Shown: positions 1 to 11,405, numbered from the stretch's first letter. The stretch is 64,000 bases of DNA from Cladosporium sp. IMV 00045 (GCA_001931905.2 MSJI02000187.1:1-64000); one strand, 5' to 3'. Made by a program: numbers and translations. Notes: generated from the sequence alone by a model not told the origin.

Positions 1-3000
1 GAGGTGATCTGGGGTGTGGCCTCAGTCAGGCGCTTGACAGGAACAATTTAATGAGACCGCCAGTGTCCGGCCGTTCGGTGTGTTGTCGGCCCAGGCAGGC
101 ATCCACACCGGCAGACCATTCACGAAAAACGGAATGAGTGCTCGCCATCCTTAGCGCCGACGACCTTCCTCGGCCCACTAGTATTAGAAAAATCAAAAAC
201 AAGCAAGCCGGATGGGTGTCGAGACCCTTGCCTCAACGAGCCGTAGCTGCGATGGAGTCTGGACTTACCGAGGGGATAACCCACTCGTGCCAGGGAGAGA
301 AAGAGACCGAAGAAAGAGAAAGATGAATTGTTGTGAAGTTGTGAAGGTTCTGGTGTTATCCTGGTACTTTGCTCTTGCTGACTCGAGGTCTTTTTGCAGC
401 AGGGTAGCGATTTCCGGCTCAAAGAGGGTGGAAGCCACCGCTCATGCGCACAGGCTCTTATCTTTGTCCTTTTTTCTTGCTGCTGTTGTAGTCGCGATCG
501 CTGGTGCTGGTGCTTGTTGTTGTTTGACGGAGGGCGGAGATCTTCTCCGGCTTGGGGTGGGAAAGTGGGGCAGGTGGCCAGTGGGAGGGAAGCGGCGTGA
601 AGGTAAACTGGACTTCACGTCTGTCAGCACCAACATTCCTCAGGACTTCTCACAGACCTTGACACGGTCAAGTGAAAATACTCACCTTGGCAACGTGTGC
701 CCCTTTGCATTGCGCTGCGCGGTGGCTGGGCTGGCGCTGAGCGGGTGCGCCAAGCCGCGCACTTTGCGGGAACTCGAGTCTGGTGTCTGAGACTTGCTGA
801 TAAACGATCTTGCGCTGCAGAGAGGTCAATCCACTCCGGAAAGGACTGCGATCTGTTAGCAAGCTCGAGTGCGGTAGTCGAGTGGGTGTTGTGCTGCGTG
901 GCGGGCTGTTTGCACTCTGCGCGCGCGCGAGGGCGCCACCAGGGCTGGCTCTCGGTGAGTGTCGCGCTCGAGACTTTACCTCTGAGCTTCTGCTGGTATG
1001 CAGAGCATGGAAGTTGTGGTATCGCGGTGTTCGGTAGGTGATGTTGCGGCAGGGTAGAAATGGTGTTGGTATCGTGATGCGGTGGAGGCAGCGGTGGCGA
1101 AAGACTGTCAAGCCAGAAGCTGACGGCGGAGCAGGAAAGGAAATTACAACAAACGCTCGGAGTGCACGCCAAGCCGCGTCGGATCTTCCCAGGCCTTACC
1201 AGAAGGGGCGGAGCGGAGGCGGCGACGGGAAGGAGAATATTCACACCGCTCGGAGCTCCGTTGGAGTGACCATGGCATTGGCCTTACCCTTTCCGACAGA
1301 CCGTATTGATCGCCTCCACATCATGACGACTCCTTCTCAACTGTGCCCGGCCCATTCAAGTCTCCAGAGACTCACTTCTCCATTGCGAACCACGCCAGGA
1401 GCGAGCTCAAAGTGCCTTTCGGGAGATTCACCGCGGCGAGGTCTCCATCAACCGCTGATGTAGACCGCTTGCGCTTAGTTCTCATGTTGCTGTGAAATCC
1501 GGGCGCTGTATGTTCTTTTGCAAGGATGGGAGAGCAAGAAGGTAGGCCAGGAAACAAGTTCGAGAATAAAGCGTGAAGGCAGGTTTCAAGCACAAGATTG
1601 CTCACGACAAGGCTCTTTTCGAAGAAGCCTTTCACCACACAAGCCTACTTGAAGGAAAATCTAGCAAAAGCAAAGACCCCACATACTCCCCGACCTTGAG
1701 ACAAAGGCCGGTATCTGCTGACGCTTTCACATTTCACCAATCATTCTGAGACAAGCCTTCACAACCAGCAAGCAAGCAGAATCAAGCTTCCAAGCGCCAC
1801 AATGTTCGCCCATGAGACTTCGCAGGATATCAAAGAAAGTCTGAGACCAACGGGTATTTTTCTCAATACTCCCACTCTACCTGCACCACCGACCATTCGC
1901 TCGCCACCTCACCTCCCACTTGTATTTCTGCAAGCAAAGAACTAGAAACATCTGCCCAGATGTGAACAGCAAAGTCAGGAGCCCACAGTAAGACATCAAG
2001 AGACATCTGCATTGATGACACCCGCGCCTGGGCCTCGACATCTGCTCGAGCTGCTCAAGACAGCAACGCATCCTTTCTCTGCCGGTTGGCGGAACGAAAG
2101 ACAAGGGTACATCATCCAGAAAAGCAAGACATGATGGAATGAGAGCGAGCAGAGGAGCCGCACATGCAAGCATTGGTTCCCTGGAGAAGCTTTGGCGGAA
2201 CAAGGAACGCAAGAGGTGAAGGCCAGGGAGGCCAGGCATTCCTTCTCGGCCGCCCAGGAGCAGATCTCTTAGAAGTAGTTCAGAGCTGAACAGATCTTAG
2301 TCGTGCCAACACCCTGAGACTTCAATGTTGTTCGCTTTCCTTTAAAAGCTCCCTGTGAACTCATGAATGCTGCTTCTCTTCTCACCCCCTGTCCAGGCGT
2401 TCGAGCACGGCATGAGCCAGTCTGGCACTGAAGGAGTTGAAGTCGTACAAGGGCGATTGCTCGCCTGCGGTCAAGATGAAGGCGACGCAAACACAGAACA
2501 TGTAATCATTCTGGGCTATCACGTATGCCGAAGAAAGCGTGATCGTTCTCTTTACACCTTTGGGTACATTCCAAGAACAGGCAGCTCCATCGTGAATCTC
2601 AGTGGTACTTGGTCGACAACAAGAATGTGCATGATGATGTCCAGTTGTGAATCTTGACAGAGGGATCGGAAAAGGCAAGGCCAATCTGCAAACCATGATC
2701 GAGACAACTTGGTACTACACAGCACAACCGCATCGCAGCCCAAATGCATGTATTGATACTTTAGCGCTGCGGCTTGTCGAAAGGTCTAATGTCACGGTCT
2801 ATATCGACACCAGACTCTAGGCTGCACAATCGATTGACAATTCACTTTCATAATCAGCCCTTGAACGCCCGCGCTGGAAGACCAAAGTCAAAGAATTCAG
2901 CCTACAATATCAGGCTTCTCTTACTTTCACTAACGACGGCTGCCGCAGTCACATGGCAAAGTTCTCAAACCGGTCCGGCTTGATGCGGCACTGAATATTC

Positions 3001-3305
3001 GAAAAGTTATCCGGAGCTATGGCCACTTTTTGCTTCTCTACTCTCACATGATGAGCCCGTGAGTCTCAGAGCTATGCGTGAGTCATCATCCAGAGCTGCG
3101 CTCGATGCCAGACAAAGAAAGTCCACCTCCTGCCCGAAACGTCTTAGCTCCGGGAAGCGCCGAACTTGCATTCACTTACATCTGCTGCTATTATGTAAGA
3201 TGAAGAAACACAAACGAAATCAGTCCTCGAGGCGAGTTTCTACAACCAGACAAAACATCATCGGTCCATCCCAAAAGACCTCTCATAACCAACGAACAAA
3301 CAATC
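1..3305. other. Gene-poor stretch, no convincing gene
   Basis: Open frames up to about 200 codons occur on both strands (for example around 212-790, 624-1244, 1038-1463 and 1877-2239), but they overlap in conflicting frames, have skewed low-complexity composition, and show no domain, no consistent splice signals and no good start context. I see no RNA gene. Part of it may be the 5' flank or UTR of the small gene beginning at 3306. Confidence 0.5.
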
Positions 3306-3560
3306 ATGCAAGTACTCTCAACCCTGGCACGCCCCGATCTATCGGAGGCCAACGAAACAATATTCACTGACGTCGCTCAACGAATGACGACTACACTACA
3401 CGACATGGCCGATACGGCGGAGAAGGTGGGCAACCTCTTGGAGGAGATTGGGAAGACGATGGCCGAGATGGCTGCTGCTCTGCAGAGGGTGGAAGGTGTC
3501 CAGGAGACGGAGAGTGGGATTGAGCAGGCGAAGAAGGCGAAGAAAGGCGCAAGGAAATGA
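3306..3560 (+). CDS. Small coiled-coil-like protein of unknown function
   Basis: An 84-codon frame opens at an ATG after an A-rich leader (AACAATCATG). The product is mostly amphipathic helix: residues about 20-70 carry regularly spaced Leu, Met, Val and Ala between charged residues, and the C-terminus is very basic (KKAKKGARK). I recognise no family. The even helical pattern is unlike the low-complexity shadow frames around it, which is the main reason to keep it. It could be a small nuclear or cytosolic helical protein, or one exon of a longer gene. No signal peptide or membrane segment is visible. Confidence 0.5.
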   Translation: MQVLSTLARPDLSEANETIFTDVAQRMTTTLHDMADTAEKVGNLLEEIGKTMAEMAAALQRVEGVQETESGIEQAKKAKKGARK

Positions 3561-4258
3561 AAGGCATTGGTTGAGAATTGTCGTTGAGCGAGGGCGATTT
3601 GGTTTTCTGGAGTTGATGACACGCGAAACTCAATTATTTTTCAGCTCCGCGCTCTCTGTGTATACTGTGATGTCTGAATTAACCACGCTCTCATTGGACT
3701 GTCTCGCTCGCTGTGCTAGGTATATATACTCTCCTTCGAACAAGTCACCATGTCTCCTCTCAACGAAATCGCCGATACAACGGCCAGCCGCGTGTAGAAC
3801 ACCACCCCCCTCGCCGTCCCAGCAGTCCGATCTTATTGACCTGACCTCACCTCGCCCCAAAGACACCCCCACCCCTCCGACTCGATAAAGATGCCACACG
3901 CGTCGCCCTAATGATAAGGCTCCCCTGCCTCCTAATACCTAGATAAACCCCTGGCCGATGAGAACAGTAAGAGCCAAAGCAAACGCTTACTTGAGGAAGT
4001 GGGAATGTGCATTCAGACGTGGCAACGCTCTCAATGGTGTTGTCATTACATCCGTGAGGTCATGCCTATAGTCATGGTCGAAACGGTTATCAGGCTACCT
4101 AGAGTGCGATATAGCTGATCCCCAATACCCTGTTCCGAAAAGCGAATGTCCTTGCGCTGCCATCCTCGCACTCAGATTTTGGGACCAGCGTCTGACTTGT
4201 CAAATAATGTGGGAACGCTGATCTGTTGTACCACCCGCATTGTGACCCTTGGTAACGG
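3561..4258. other. Intergenic, no gene seen
   Basis: Downstream flank of the small plus-strand gene and 3' flank of the minus-strand F-box-like gene. It holds a TATATATA-type stretch near 3721-3730 and a C-rich stretch near 3800-3885, but no frame with recognisable content. Confidence 0.4.
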
Positions 4259-5520
4259 CTAAGTATCGTTGAACAGCAGTGGCAGTCCAGCGTACTCGTC
4301 GGTAGTCTCCCCATCCTCCGTCCAGCTACCCGGGCCATGACCTTGGTCTGCCGACTCAGAACTGTTGACACCGCCCGGGAGCCGACGCTGCTTCCGCAAA
4401 GCGTAAAACTGGAGCGGGTTTTCACCATAACGCCATACGTTATGATCCAGAATTTCGTCTTTCTCGAAGTACCCGGGACCCATGACAAGACGAACTACTT
4501 TGTCGGGACCAAAGATGTCGGGAATATAGAGAATTAATTTCCGGGCGATCGGAAGCCGGGATGCTGCGTGAAAGAGGTCGAAGCGTGCCATTGTGTAAAG
4601 TTCACCAGTCGGGTCGTCGATGAACGGCCACCTGGCTTGCCCTCCCAGGAATGGGTCCGACTCTATCGAATTAATGAAGCAGACATCAACAACACCAGGG
4701 AACATGAGGCGGAGCTTCGAGAATATGCGAAGGAAGTACTTGAGACTTTCAAGATAATTGCGCACCCCGCTTGAATGGCGGAGATGGATTTGCACAAGTA
4801 GTCTGCGCACTTGACCGCGAGCGATTGTAACCTTGCTCCCTCCCTCCTGACCGAAGGTGACCTTTCCGTCTGAGTGGTAGACAGGGTTGAGGAGCTGCTC
4901 GGAGGTCATCCAAATCCGCTGGAGTGAAAGAAACTGAGTAAACGCGACGCGCGCCATGATTGCGGAGTAGCGGAATTTCTCGATCAAAATGCATCCAACA
5001 GAACTTAGGGTCAATCTGCTGAGTAGAAACGCATTTCCACGCGGCACGGATTCATCCTTGTCGAATCTTGTATGCGGCAGTGATTTGATGTTCACAGCGG
5101 GAAGTAATTGTTTAAAGTCGATCTCGTGTAGGAGGTAGGCCGCAATTTGCTGAAGTATCTCCGATGGCAGGTCTTCAAGGAGGAGTCGTGGCTCTGAACC
5201 AGTTAGCTGAGCTCCCCATCGTTGGAAAACAAATCGGTTAGTTACTTGGAGTGAGCAGGCTTTCGGGAAGCTGGATGCCTTCGTCTTTGAAACACTTGAA
5301 GAGAATGCTGACTTTGGGAACCTTTCCAAGCAGTCTTGAGCCTAAGAGTGTCAGTTTCTTCTGTTTCTCAGTGGTTAACTTGACTAGTATACATACTTGG
5401 ACTGAGCAGGTCAGGCGACAGTTCGATTTCGTTGACTCTGCAGTAGTGTAGGATATTCTTGACCTGCTCAGCTTTTGCGAGCAGGCGCCGCTCATCAAAT
5501 CGCCCTGTTGGCCAACCCAT
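4259..5520 (-). CDS. F-box-like protein (384 aa, three exons)
   Basis: Spliced model: exon 1 5397-5520, intron 5342-5396 (GTATGT...TTAG), exon 2 5246-5341, intron 5194-5245 (GTAACT...GCTAACTGGTTCAG), exon 3 4259-5193. The exons join in one frame and give 384 residues. The segment LLLEDLPSEILQQIAAYL, just after the second junction, is a typical F-box-like helix; F-box proteins link substrates to SCF ubiquitin ligases. The rest matches no named domain, but residues around FRYSA, MTS and KVTFG recur in the neighbour at 5919-6812, so the two are paralogues. Without the introns the reading frame runs on from an internal ATG at 5329 and gives a wrong N-terminus. The frame is open a little above 5520, and a short exon may exist at 5725-5849, so the true start is uncertain. 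Confidence 0.72.
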
Positions 5521-5918
5521 CGCGTATTGCTTGATCAATCCTTGGATACGCCGACGCTTAGTGCTTCAGGTAGTGATGTTGCACTGAGATGTGAGTTTCT
5601 TCGTGTGGGGCAGAAGGCCGGTGGAGGGGCAAGAAGCTCGCGCAAGCAGCCATTTGGTCTAGTTGAAACTTTGAGCTCATTACCTGGGGTTAGCCCAAAG
5701 GACACGCAGTGAATCTTACATGTAATGATATCTTGCAGAGTTCTGAGGGGTTTCTCGAGAAATGGTATGACTTCATTCAAACTGGATCGATGTGACAAAG
5801 AGACAGCGGCGATCTCTTGTTCCGCGGATCGATCTTCGGCTTCCTTCATTATCTACTGTGCTTGCTTGGGCATCCTTCAATCTTCCTGCGTGCAATACCA
5901 ACGCCACCTCCTGTCCAA
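5521..5918 (-). other. Gap between F-box-like paralogues, possible extra exon
   Basis: On the minus strand an ATG at 5849 opens 41 codons of plausible helical protein (5725-5849) ending at a good donor (ACAT|GTAAGA); a GGGCTAACCCCAG acceptor lies 36 bp on. Above 5520 the frame of the F-box-like gene stays open to about 5565 with coding-like content. I could not find a junction that joins the two in frame, so this is either an unresolved 5' exon of that gene or the remnant of a third copy. Confidence 0.35.
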
Positions 5919-6812
5919 TCAAGAAAAGTCTTCCGAAAAGCCGCGAGGGAACCGATCGGCCTTCCACTGAGGGTAAACTGCCTCCAACCTGGTCTCGTGG
6001 CGCTCGTCGGGCAACTCCGTGAGCCAATCGATTGACTGGTCAATGTGCTGGAAAGCAACAGGCGGCTGGAGAGGCAGGAGAGCTTCTTCGAACTCAAGGC
6101 GCGCGAAGTTGCGATCGAGCCCGCCACTGGTGAGGGTCTTTTTGCCGATCGTCAGTCGGAAGAAGGCGTAGAGAAGGTCGAGGTAAAGTCTCATGAAGTT
6201 CTCCTTCCCATCCCTCCCGCATGGCTCGTTGTAGTGCGTTGCCATGTTCTCTACGATCGGAATTGATACTTCTAGTATCACGTCGTCCAGATAGTCGAAG
6301 ATTGATGGGAGTCTTCTGATGCTGCGACACAGGTCGTCGAATCTGTTGACGCCGCAACGAGATCCATCCTCGAAGATGACTTCAACGTCAATCTTCAGCT
6401 TGCGCAGCCTCCAGTCGGCGAAAAGTATCTCATGGCGCCTCCCGAGCGTTACTTTTTGTTTGCGGAGGAGTCTCATCCTCGTGACCTCGGAACTCGTCAG
6501 GTGGAGGCGGTAGTGATGGAAGAGCTGATTAAAAACAGCTCTTGTGAGGACGGCCGAGTAGCGGAACCGTTTGATGATGGTGTCTCCCACATAGGGGAGA
6601 TCGTAAGAGGTGAGTCCCTCCGCGCCCTCTTCGACGCTTGGGACCAGCAGAACCGCGATCTTTCTCACGATCCTCTTCTCTTGCATCAGGCGCTCAAATG
6701 GTGAGCGAGGGGCTATCTTCGGTGTTAGCAATATACTTCTTTAGCTAGCTTTGGGAAACGTACGGAGAGCAGCGACATCGGTCGCGAGCTGGTCGATGGC
6801 TGTGCTTTGCAT
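5919..6812 (-). CDS. Paralogue of the F-box-like neighbour (280 aa, two exons)
   Basis: Exon 1 is 6764-6812 (16 codons), the intron is 6713-6763 (GTACGT, branch TGCTAAC, ATAG end), exon 2 is 5919-6712. Together they give 280 residues. No F-box is evident at the N-terminus, but the body shares FRYSA, a TSS/MTS motif, KVTLG, and a later hydrophobic segment with the gene at 4259-5520, in the same order and spacing. The two lie head to tail about 400 bp apart, so a tandem duplication is likely. This copy seems to have lost the F-box region or uses a diverged one. Function is unknown beyond family resemblance. The start was chosen because it is the only ATG joined in frame by a perfect intron. Confidence 0.65.
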
Positions 6813-7587
6813 CGTGGGGTCTTTCTTGGGTGATATCGATTTGTCGAAAGATGTTGTACGGCTGCTGCTCAGGTAACGTAGTTGTGGGAGCGAAGAATGA
6901 GTAATGGGTCAATTGTCAATTGCGCTTTGACCACTTCATAGGTTATTGACTTGGCATATGACAATAGAAACGGGGTTAGCAAGCGGATCGCTGGAAAGGA
7001 CGATGAAACTACATGTGATCATGATGAGAGATCAATCCGTTTGTTCCTGGAGATGTACATTGTGTCAAGCGTGGAGTGGAAAAGAGCATGATTTCGCTTC
7101 CTGAACGGTCCAACACTTTGTGAAAAGACTCAAGAGATCACTAATACTCATGCATTGTCTTGGATCAACCGCAGTCTCAGAGTATCCCTTGTAGCTGTTC
7201 TTTTCCGAGTAGATACTACATAAGCTAACTCATAGAATCGAAGGATTTTGCCACATCTCCTTCCAGTGACTCAACTTCGACACGCGTAGGCGCATCTCAC
7301 GCTCCCGTTGATCATTGTGAAGCGACTCACATTTGATACTGGGAAACAGTTCTTTGTTGCTGTGTGTGCCTTTCTTTGAGCCGTCGAGCAAGTAGATCGT
7401 TGACCTTTGGTGCTTCTCATGAACTAATCGATGTTTTACCATCTCTTCATCCTATTGCAGACGCTCAAAGAGCATCTTTCGCTGTGCGAAGGCGTAAGCC
7501 CTGCGTTGAAGACCATCTCGAGCAATCTCGAGTTCTCGACACCACGGCAGCTGGGCAGGTCGCTTGGAGATACGTCTCATGCTGGTG
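6813..7587. other. Intergenic, no gene seen
   Basis: Upstream region of the F-box-like paralogue. Short frames on both strands have no recognisable content. Confidence 0.4.
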
Positions 7588-7899
7588 TTATTTGGTTGCT
7601 CGCGTGGGTTGATCTGTTGTTTCACCAAACGCGCCCCATGCAGGATAGCGGCGGTCGCTTGAAAAGGACTGAGACAGAACGGAAGTCGAGGCGCGCGTGA
7701 TCTTTGATGTCACGGCTCTGAGGACGGATTTTGTATCATTAGCAGGTTTTCTGTTAGACCGTCGTACGGTGTTTGGGTTGCTTCGCTCTCTGACCAAATG
7801 GAGCAAAGTCCTGTGCTTTTCGTCAGTGAAGTCCAGCGTAGATCTGACAGAGCCGCCTCCTGATCTGCTCCTTTTTGGGGTGGCACGCTTGGAGGACAC
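7588..7899 (-). CDS. Tentative small basic Ser/Arg-rich protein
   Basis: A 103-codon frame from ATG to stop. The product starts MSSKRATPKRSRSGGG and is rich in Ser, Arg, Thr and Lys, so if real it would be a disordered, probably nuclear protein. No domain, intron or homologue is recognised. Two other minus-strand frames overlap it, one of them coding-like for about 30 codons from an ATG near 7910, so the assignment is weak. It could be non-coding. Confidence 0.27.
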   Translation of the reverse strand: MSSKRATPKRSRSGGGSVRSTLDFTDEKHRTLLHLVRERSNPNTVRRSNRKPANDTKSVLRAVTSKITRASTSVLSQSFSSDRRYPAWGAFGETTDQPTRATK

Positions 7900-8321
7900 T
7901 GTTGACCATATGCTGGTCTGAACAAAGAACGAAAAGTCGATGGTATCACTTCACTACATGTACATATGTATGTACTGTACAGTGTCCTTGTCATGACGTT
8001 GCCACAAAGACGCGGCATCACGACAAGTCACCGAAAAACGTCGAGCAAGCCGTTCCACCGAAATAATGGAGCCATGTTGGAATGCTGAGCATGCAGAATA
8101 AACTCAGATCCTCCAGGAGCTTCACTAATCGTAACGATTCGTTAATGCAAGCTTTGATGCGGCTGGTGGGTCTTCTGGTGGTGTGCTTGACACAAGAGCG
8201 TGGCTGGAGCACACTAAGTCCACGCTGTCATCAAGAAGCCAGTTCACGTATATAATAAATTAAAACAGTGCACCGTTCGGGGTGTGGGTTCCGACCCATG
8301 CCCCGCCCGGAAGGTGAGTCT

Positions 8322-8447
8322 CGCTAGCTTGGTCTAGTGGCAGCGGCAACTGCACAATTACAAATTAACCCGCAAGGGGCTGGCTACCTGGCAACAGGAT
8401 AGACAGTACATACCTTTTTGGAGGCTGCGGGTTCAATTCGGCCAGGG
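8322..8447 (+). pseudogene. tRNA-like relic with Pol III A and B boxes
   Basis: TGGTCTAGTGG at 8330-8340 matches the A-box consensus and GGTTCAATTCG at 8430-8440 nearly matches the B box. The D-arm start resembles tRNAs of this fungus, but the T-stem does not pair, no 7-bp acceptor stem closes, and a TTTTT run at 8415-8419 would stop Pol III before the B box. About 90 bp separate the boxes, more than in an intronless tRNA. I read it as a decayed tRNA or tRNA-derived repeat. Confidence 0.35.
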
Positions 8448-8872
8448 GGAAGTGGGTCCGCTACGCGTCTATGGCGGTACGTAAGTGAAAACATATGACG
8501 TGGGTATCTTTTTTTACATGCTAAAAAACGATTACACAAAACTGCAGGCATCTTCTCATACACTTGAACGATGAATACGTTGCGTTGAGCTGTGCAATTG
8601 GATTCAGTTGTGTTGTCCTATTCAAATACCTTCGCTCGTAAGCGGACGTGTGCTTGGGAGGCTGGCCCAAGGCTTGCGCGTCATGCTTTCACTTCATAGG
8701 AGACTGCCTTCACGTCATTACACTTGTGTTATTATTGGTTGATTAGCGAGAACATGATCTTCACTTTCCCATCATAGAGTGGTATCAGTTTAATCGAACG
8801 TGGTTGCGGTGAGAACAACGTTTTGCGTGGTGAGAGGGTGAAAAATACCTTCACACCCGCCTCCCTTCCACC

Positions 8873-9262
8873 ATGCCCGCCAACGGCATGACCAAAGCCG
8901 CAGCAGCAAGAACAGAAGCGAGAACGACGAGAACGACGATGAAGACAAGATCGTTCGCTGGTCGCGGCCGGATGGTATTTCTCGGGTCGTGGCAGTCCGT
9001 CAAAGGACTGGGTGGTATTGACAAAGGAACTGCGGTGAGTGCTAGTGCCCTCTTGTGGGTCCTGACTTCAACTACTCTCACACTCCGACAGCGCGTCTCC
9101 ATTTGCGCTGTTATTGCGGCGCTCATGTTGACGTGCTGGTCCACGCTTTTTCTACTGTTCGACCCTCCGTGGCGAAGGAGAAGAGCTGGTTTACGGTGTG
9201 TGGAAGCAGTTGAATCATGTCAATGCCACCCCTGCCACCCCCCACGAGGGCTGCTCCGGTAG
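8873..9262 (+). CDS. Tentative short spliced gene with one membrane segment
   Basis: An ATG at 8873 opens 54 codons ending at a clean intron, 9035-9091 (GTGAGT, a CTGAC branch site, CGACAG). Exon 2 (9092-9262) continues in frame with a hydrophobic stretch (ICAVIAALMLTCW, then TLFLLF) and ends at TAG. The first exon is Ala/Thr/Arg-rich and unrecognised. A minus-strand frame here also has a hydrophobic run, and another plus-strand frame of exon 1 looks acidic and coding-like, so the reading frame is not secure. It may be a 5' remnant of the broken PSP1-like gene that follows. Confidence 0.25.
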   Translation: MPANGMTKAAAARTEARTTRTTMKTRSFAGRGRMVFLGSWQSVKGLGGIDKGTAVSASALLWVLTSTTLTLRQRVSICAVIAALMLTCWSTLFLLFDPPWRRRRAGLRCVEAVESCQCHPCHPPRGLLR

Positions 9263-9336
9263 GTCCATCCCACTCACTGGCTTCCTTCAGTTCAGGGACT
9301 CTTCCTCGTGCAGATCACTGACATGCATCCAGGCCT

Positions 9337-9875
9337 GTGACTCCCCCGACTGGCTACGGGGGTCCACGCGCCGACCGCGCCATGAACATGCATTACCCGA
9401 CATCACGCCCGCGCAAGCTGCTGTTCATCATTTCCTTCAAGTGCTCTCGCGTTGGTATCTTCTACCTACTCCAGACACCGGCCTCACGATTGTCGAAGGT
9501 GATGTGGTCATCATCGAGGCCGATCGCGACCAGGACCTTGGTGTCGTCCAGCACGCCCTCGTCACCCAAGATGAGGCACGCACTCTTCTCGCCATCTTCT
9601 ACCTCTTCGAGAACACCAGCCGCAGAACAATTGCCAAGAGCACAGCCATCAACACGGAATATTCTCAAGAGCGTGAATACAGCCGTACCCTCGCCGACAA
9701 CCTGCCGCGCATCACGGTCATGTCGCACAAAACAGGCGCGCGCTCTCTTCATCACTCACGGCGAAGAGCAGAGGAAGCGGCCTGTGCCAATCCACAACAT
9801 CATGACTGGTCGGCTCACTTCGACATGGACTCCTACGGCCACCAGGAAGGGTACTGCTTCATCACCCTCGGCTGA
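9337..9875 (+). pseudogene. PSP1-like gene with a frameshift
   Basis: The conserved core of the fungal PSP1 family (polymerase-suppressor protein, cytoplasmic, poorly understood) is recognisable but split between two frames. One frame gives SFKCSRVGIFYL (about 9435-9467); the continuation PDTGLTIVEGDVVIIEAD with DLGVVQH follows in another frame from about 9470. The change falls at TTCTACCTACTCCAG, where one base seems missing. Downstream, a segment ending HFDMDSYGHQEGYCFIT resembles the family's C-terminal part, and the usual end of the domain is absent or decayed after the stop at 9875. The long N-terminal region of normal PSP1 proteins is not seen. It may be a pseudogene or hold a sequencing error. 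Confidence 0.55.
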
Positions 9876-10667
9876 TGGTCCTTGACACCAATACAACAAC
9901 TTAGCCGCGGGATCTCAACTCGCTTCGACTGCCCAATGCAGATTTACTGGACTTGCAGGAATTTTGGAGGAGCGCATGGACCGACGGCGGCCGTGCAAGA
10001 AGTATTGACTGGGTTTCAGTGGGTGGCGCAGGGTCAAATCGACTTTGGGCATGACAAGCAGAGCATGGTTGACGTCGTCGATGGCTTGTGAAAGGGTGAT
10101 GTTGGGATAAGCTCGCTGGTACCCACATGGAGGATTTTGGTTCACGGCTGTACCCTTGTTGGCGGTTGGAGAAGGTGGCGTTGAACTTTGACAGTCTTCA
10201 GCCACAGCACAGATGTTCGATCAATGAAGGTTGATACCGCCCGCCGACATGAACATGTTCTCAATATTTGCTGTTCCCACGTTCATTCTCATATGTTCAT
10301 CGTTGGCAGTATGCCATTTGAGTAAAATCATATTCCAGCAGTGCCTTCGAACTAGTGAGTCTGTCTGCCTCTGTTGTCGGCGATGGAACGGATGTTTTTT
10401 TTTTCGATTATTATTGTGACTCTCGTTCATAACGACCTTGTAATACTTTCCAGTCAAGCGTGTGTGGTGTCGTTGTGCTTTCAGGCGTTCATGTTCACTT
10501 TTGGGACTTGGTCAAATCCAGCGATCGCAGCGGGCAAAGTCGAGCCGATGCTCACGCCCAAAATTTCCCCGCCAACTTCCACGTTCCTTCACCAGATAAA
10601 AGACAAGAGAGATTCTTTTCCTGAACACCACCTGAAGGGTACTACACCACTCAAAACCACAAAAACC
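9876..10667. other. Intergenic, decayed PSP1 tail and SLX9 promoter side
   Basis: The first 100-200 bp may hold further decayed PSP1-like sequence. The rest is the upstream region of the SLX9-like gene. A frame open from 10374 simply runs into that gene from upstream without recognisable content. No other gene is seen. Confidence 0.4.
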
Positions 10668-11405
10668 ATGGCACCAATCCGCAAACGCACGACAATGCGC
10701 GCTCGCGCCGCCAAATCACCACGCGACGCCATCTCCCACCCGCAGAAAACCTTCGTCCCGCCCGCGAACATCGCCAACAGCCTCAAGCCAAAACCCGACG
10801 GCTACGTGGACTACGACGAAGATGTCGCTTGGCGCACGAGCAAGAAGGACAAGCGCGCCATGAAACACAGCGTGCTCATGAACAAGGTCCGCGACGCCGG
10901 TGTGCGCAAGGCCAAGCCGCGCAGGCCGAACAAGAAACTCAAGACTGATCTCGAGAGTCTTGCTGATGCGTTGCCGGAGTTGGAGGGCATGGCTGAGGAC
11001 GATGAAGAGGCGGACGATGACGATGATGAGTGGGAAGGTCTGTCAGATGAGGAGGGTGATGGCATGGCTGTGGATGGTGCTCGCAAGCGCCGCAGACGCG
11101 TGAAGAAAACCTCCGCCGCCGATGGCAAGATGCAAATGAAGAGCTTGAAGCACAAGCCGGGCGCTATGAAGAGGAAGCATGCCATGGAAGAGCGCGAGAG
11201 GGATCGCTTTGGGAAGAACCTTGCGCAGCTGGTGGGCACTGTACAGAAGCCCAGCGCGGACTTCAAGGCTGGCGCTGCTGGATCCTGCACGAAAGGATCA
11301 AGCGGCGTGACTGCGGGCGACTCAAAGCAGTCTGATCGCTGGGCGGCACTCAGGAACTTCATTGGCGGCAGCATGGAGCAGAACAAGGCTTTTACCAAGG
11401 GTTGA
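10668..11405 (+). CDS. slx9: SLX9-like ribosome biogenesis protein
   Basis: A single exon of 245 codons starts at ACCATGG, a strong start context; the frame is open further up, but the N-terminus MAPIRKRTTMRARAAK is typical of the family. Members act in the nucleolus in 18S rRNA processing and 40S pre-ribosome export. Visible signs are a basic N-terminus, the SKKDKRAMKHSVLMNKV block near residues 62-80, then KPRRPNKKL followed by LESLADALPEL near 95-115, the family's signature. An acidic run (DDEEADDDDDEWEG) and a basic KRRRRVKK cluster follow, fitting a nucleolar protein. The C-terminal part is disordered with a last helix (RWAALRNFIGGSM). No introns. Confidence 0.85.
   Translation: MAPIRKRTTMRARAAKSPRDAISHPQKTFVPPANIANSLKPKPDGYVDYDEDVAWRTSKKDKRAMKHSVLMNKVRDAGVRKAKPRRPNKKLKTDLESLADALPELEGMAEDDEEADDDDDEWEGLSDEEGDGMAVDGARKRRRRVKKTSAADGKMQMKSLKHKPGAMKRKHAMEERERDRFGKNLAQLVGTVQKPSADFKAGAAGSCTKGSSGVTAGDSKQSDRWAALRNFIGGSMEQNKAFTKG

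Noticed and set aside
624..1244. Minus-strand frame of 206 codons
   Set aside because: Ser/Pro/Arg-biased, no domain, overlapped by other frames of similar length.
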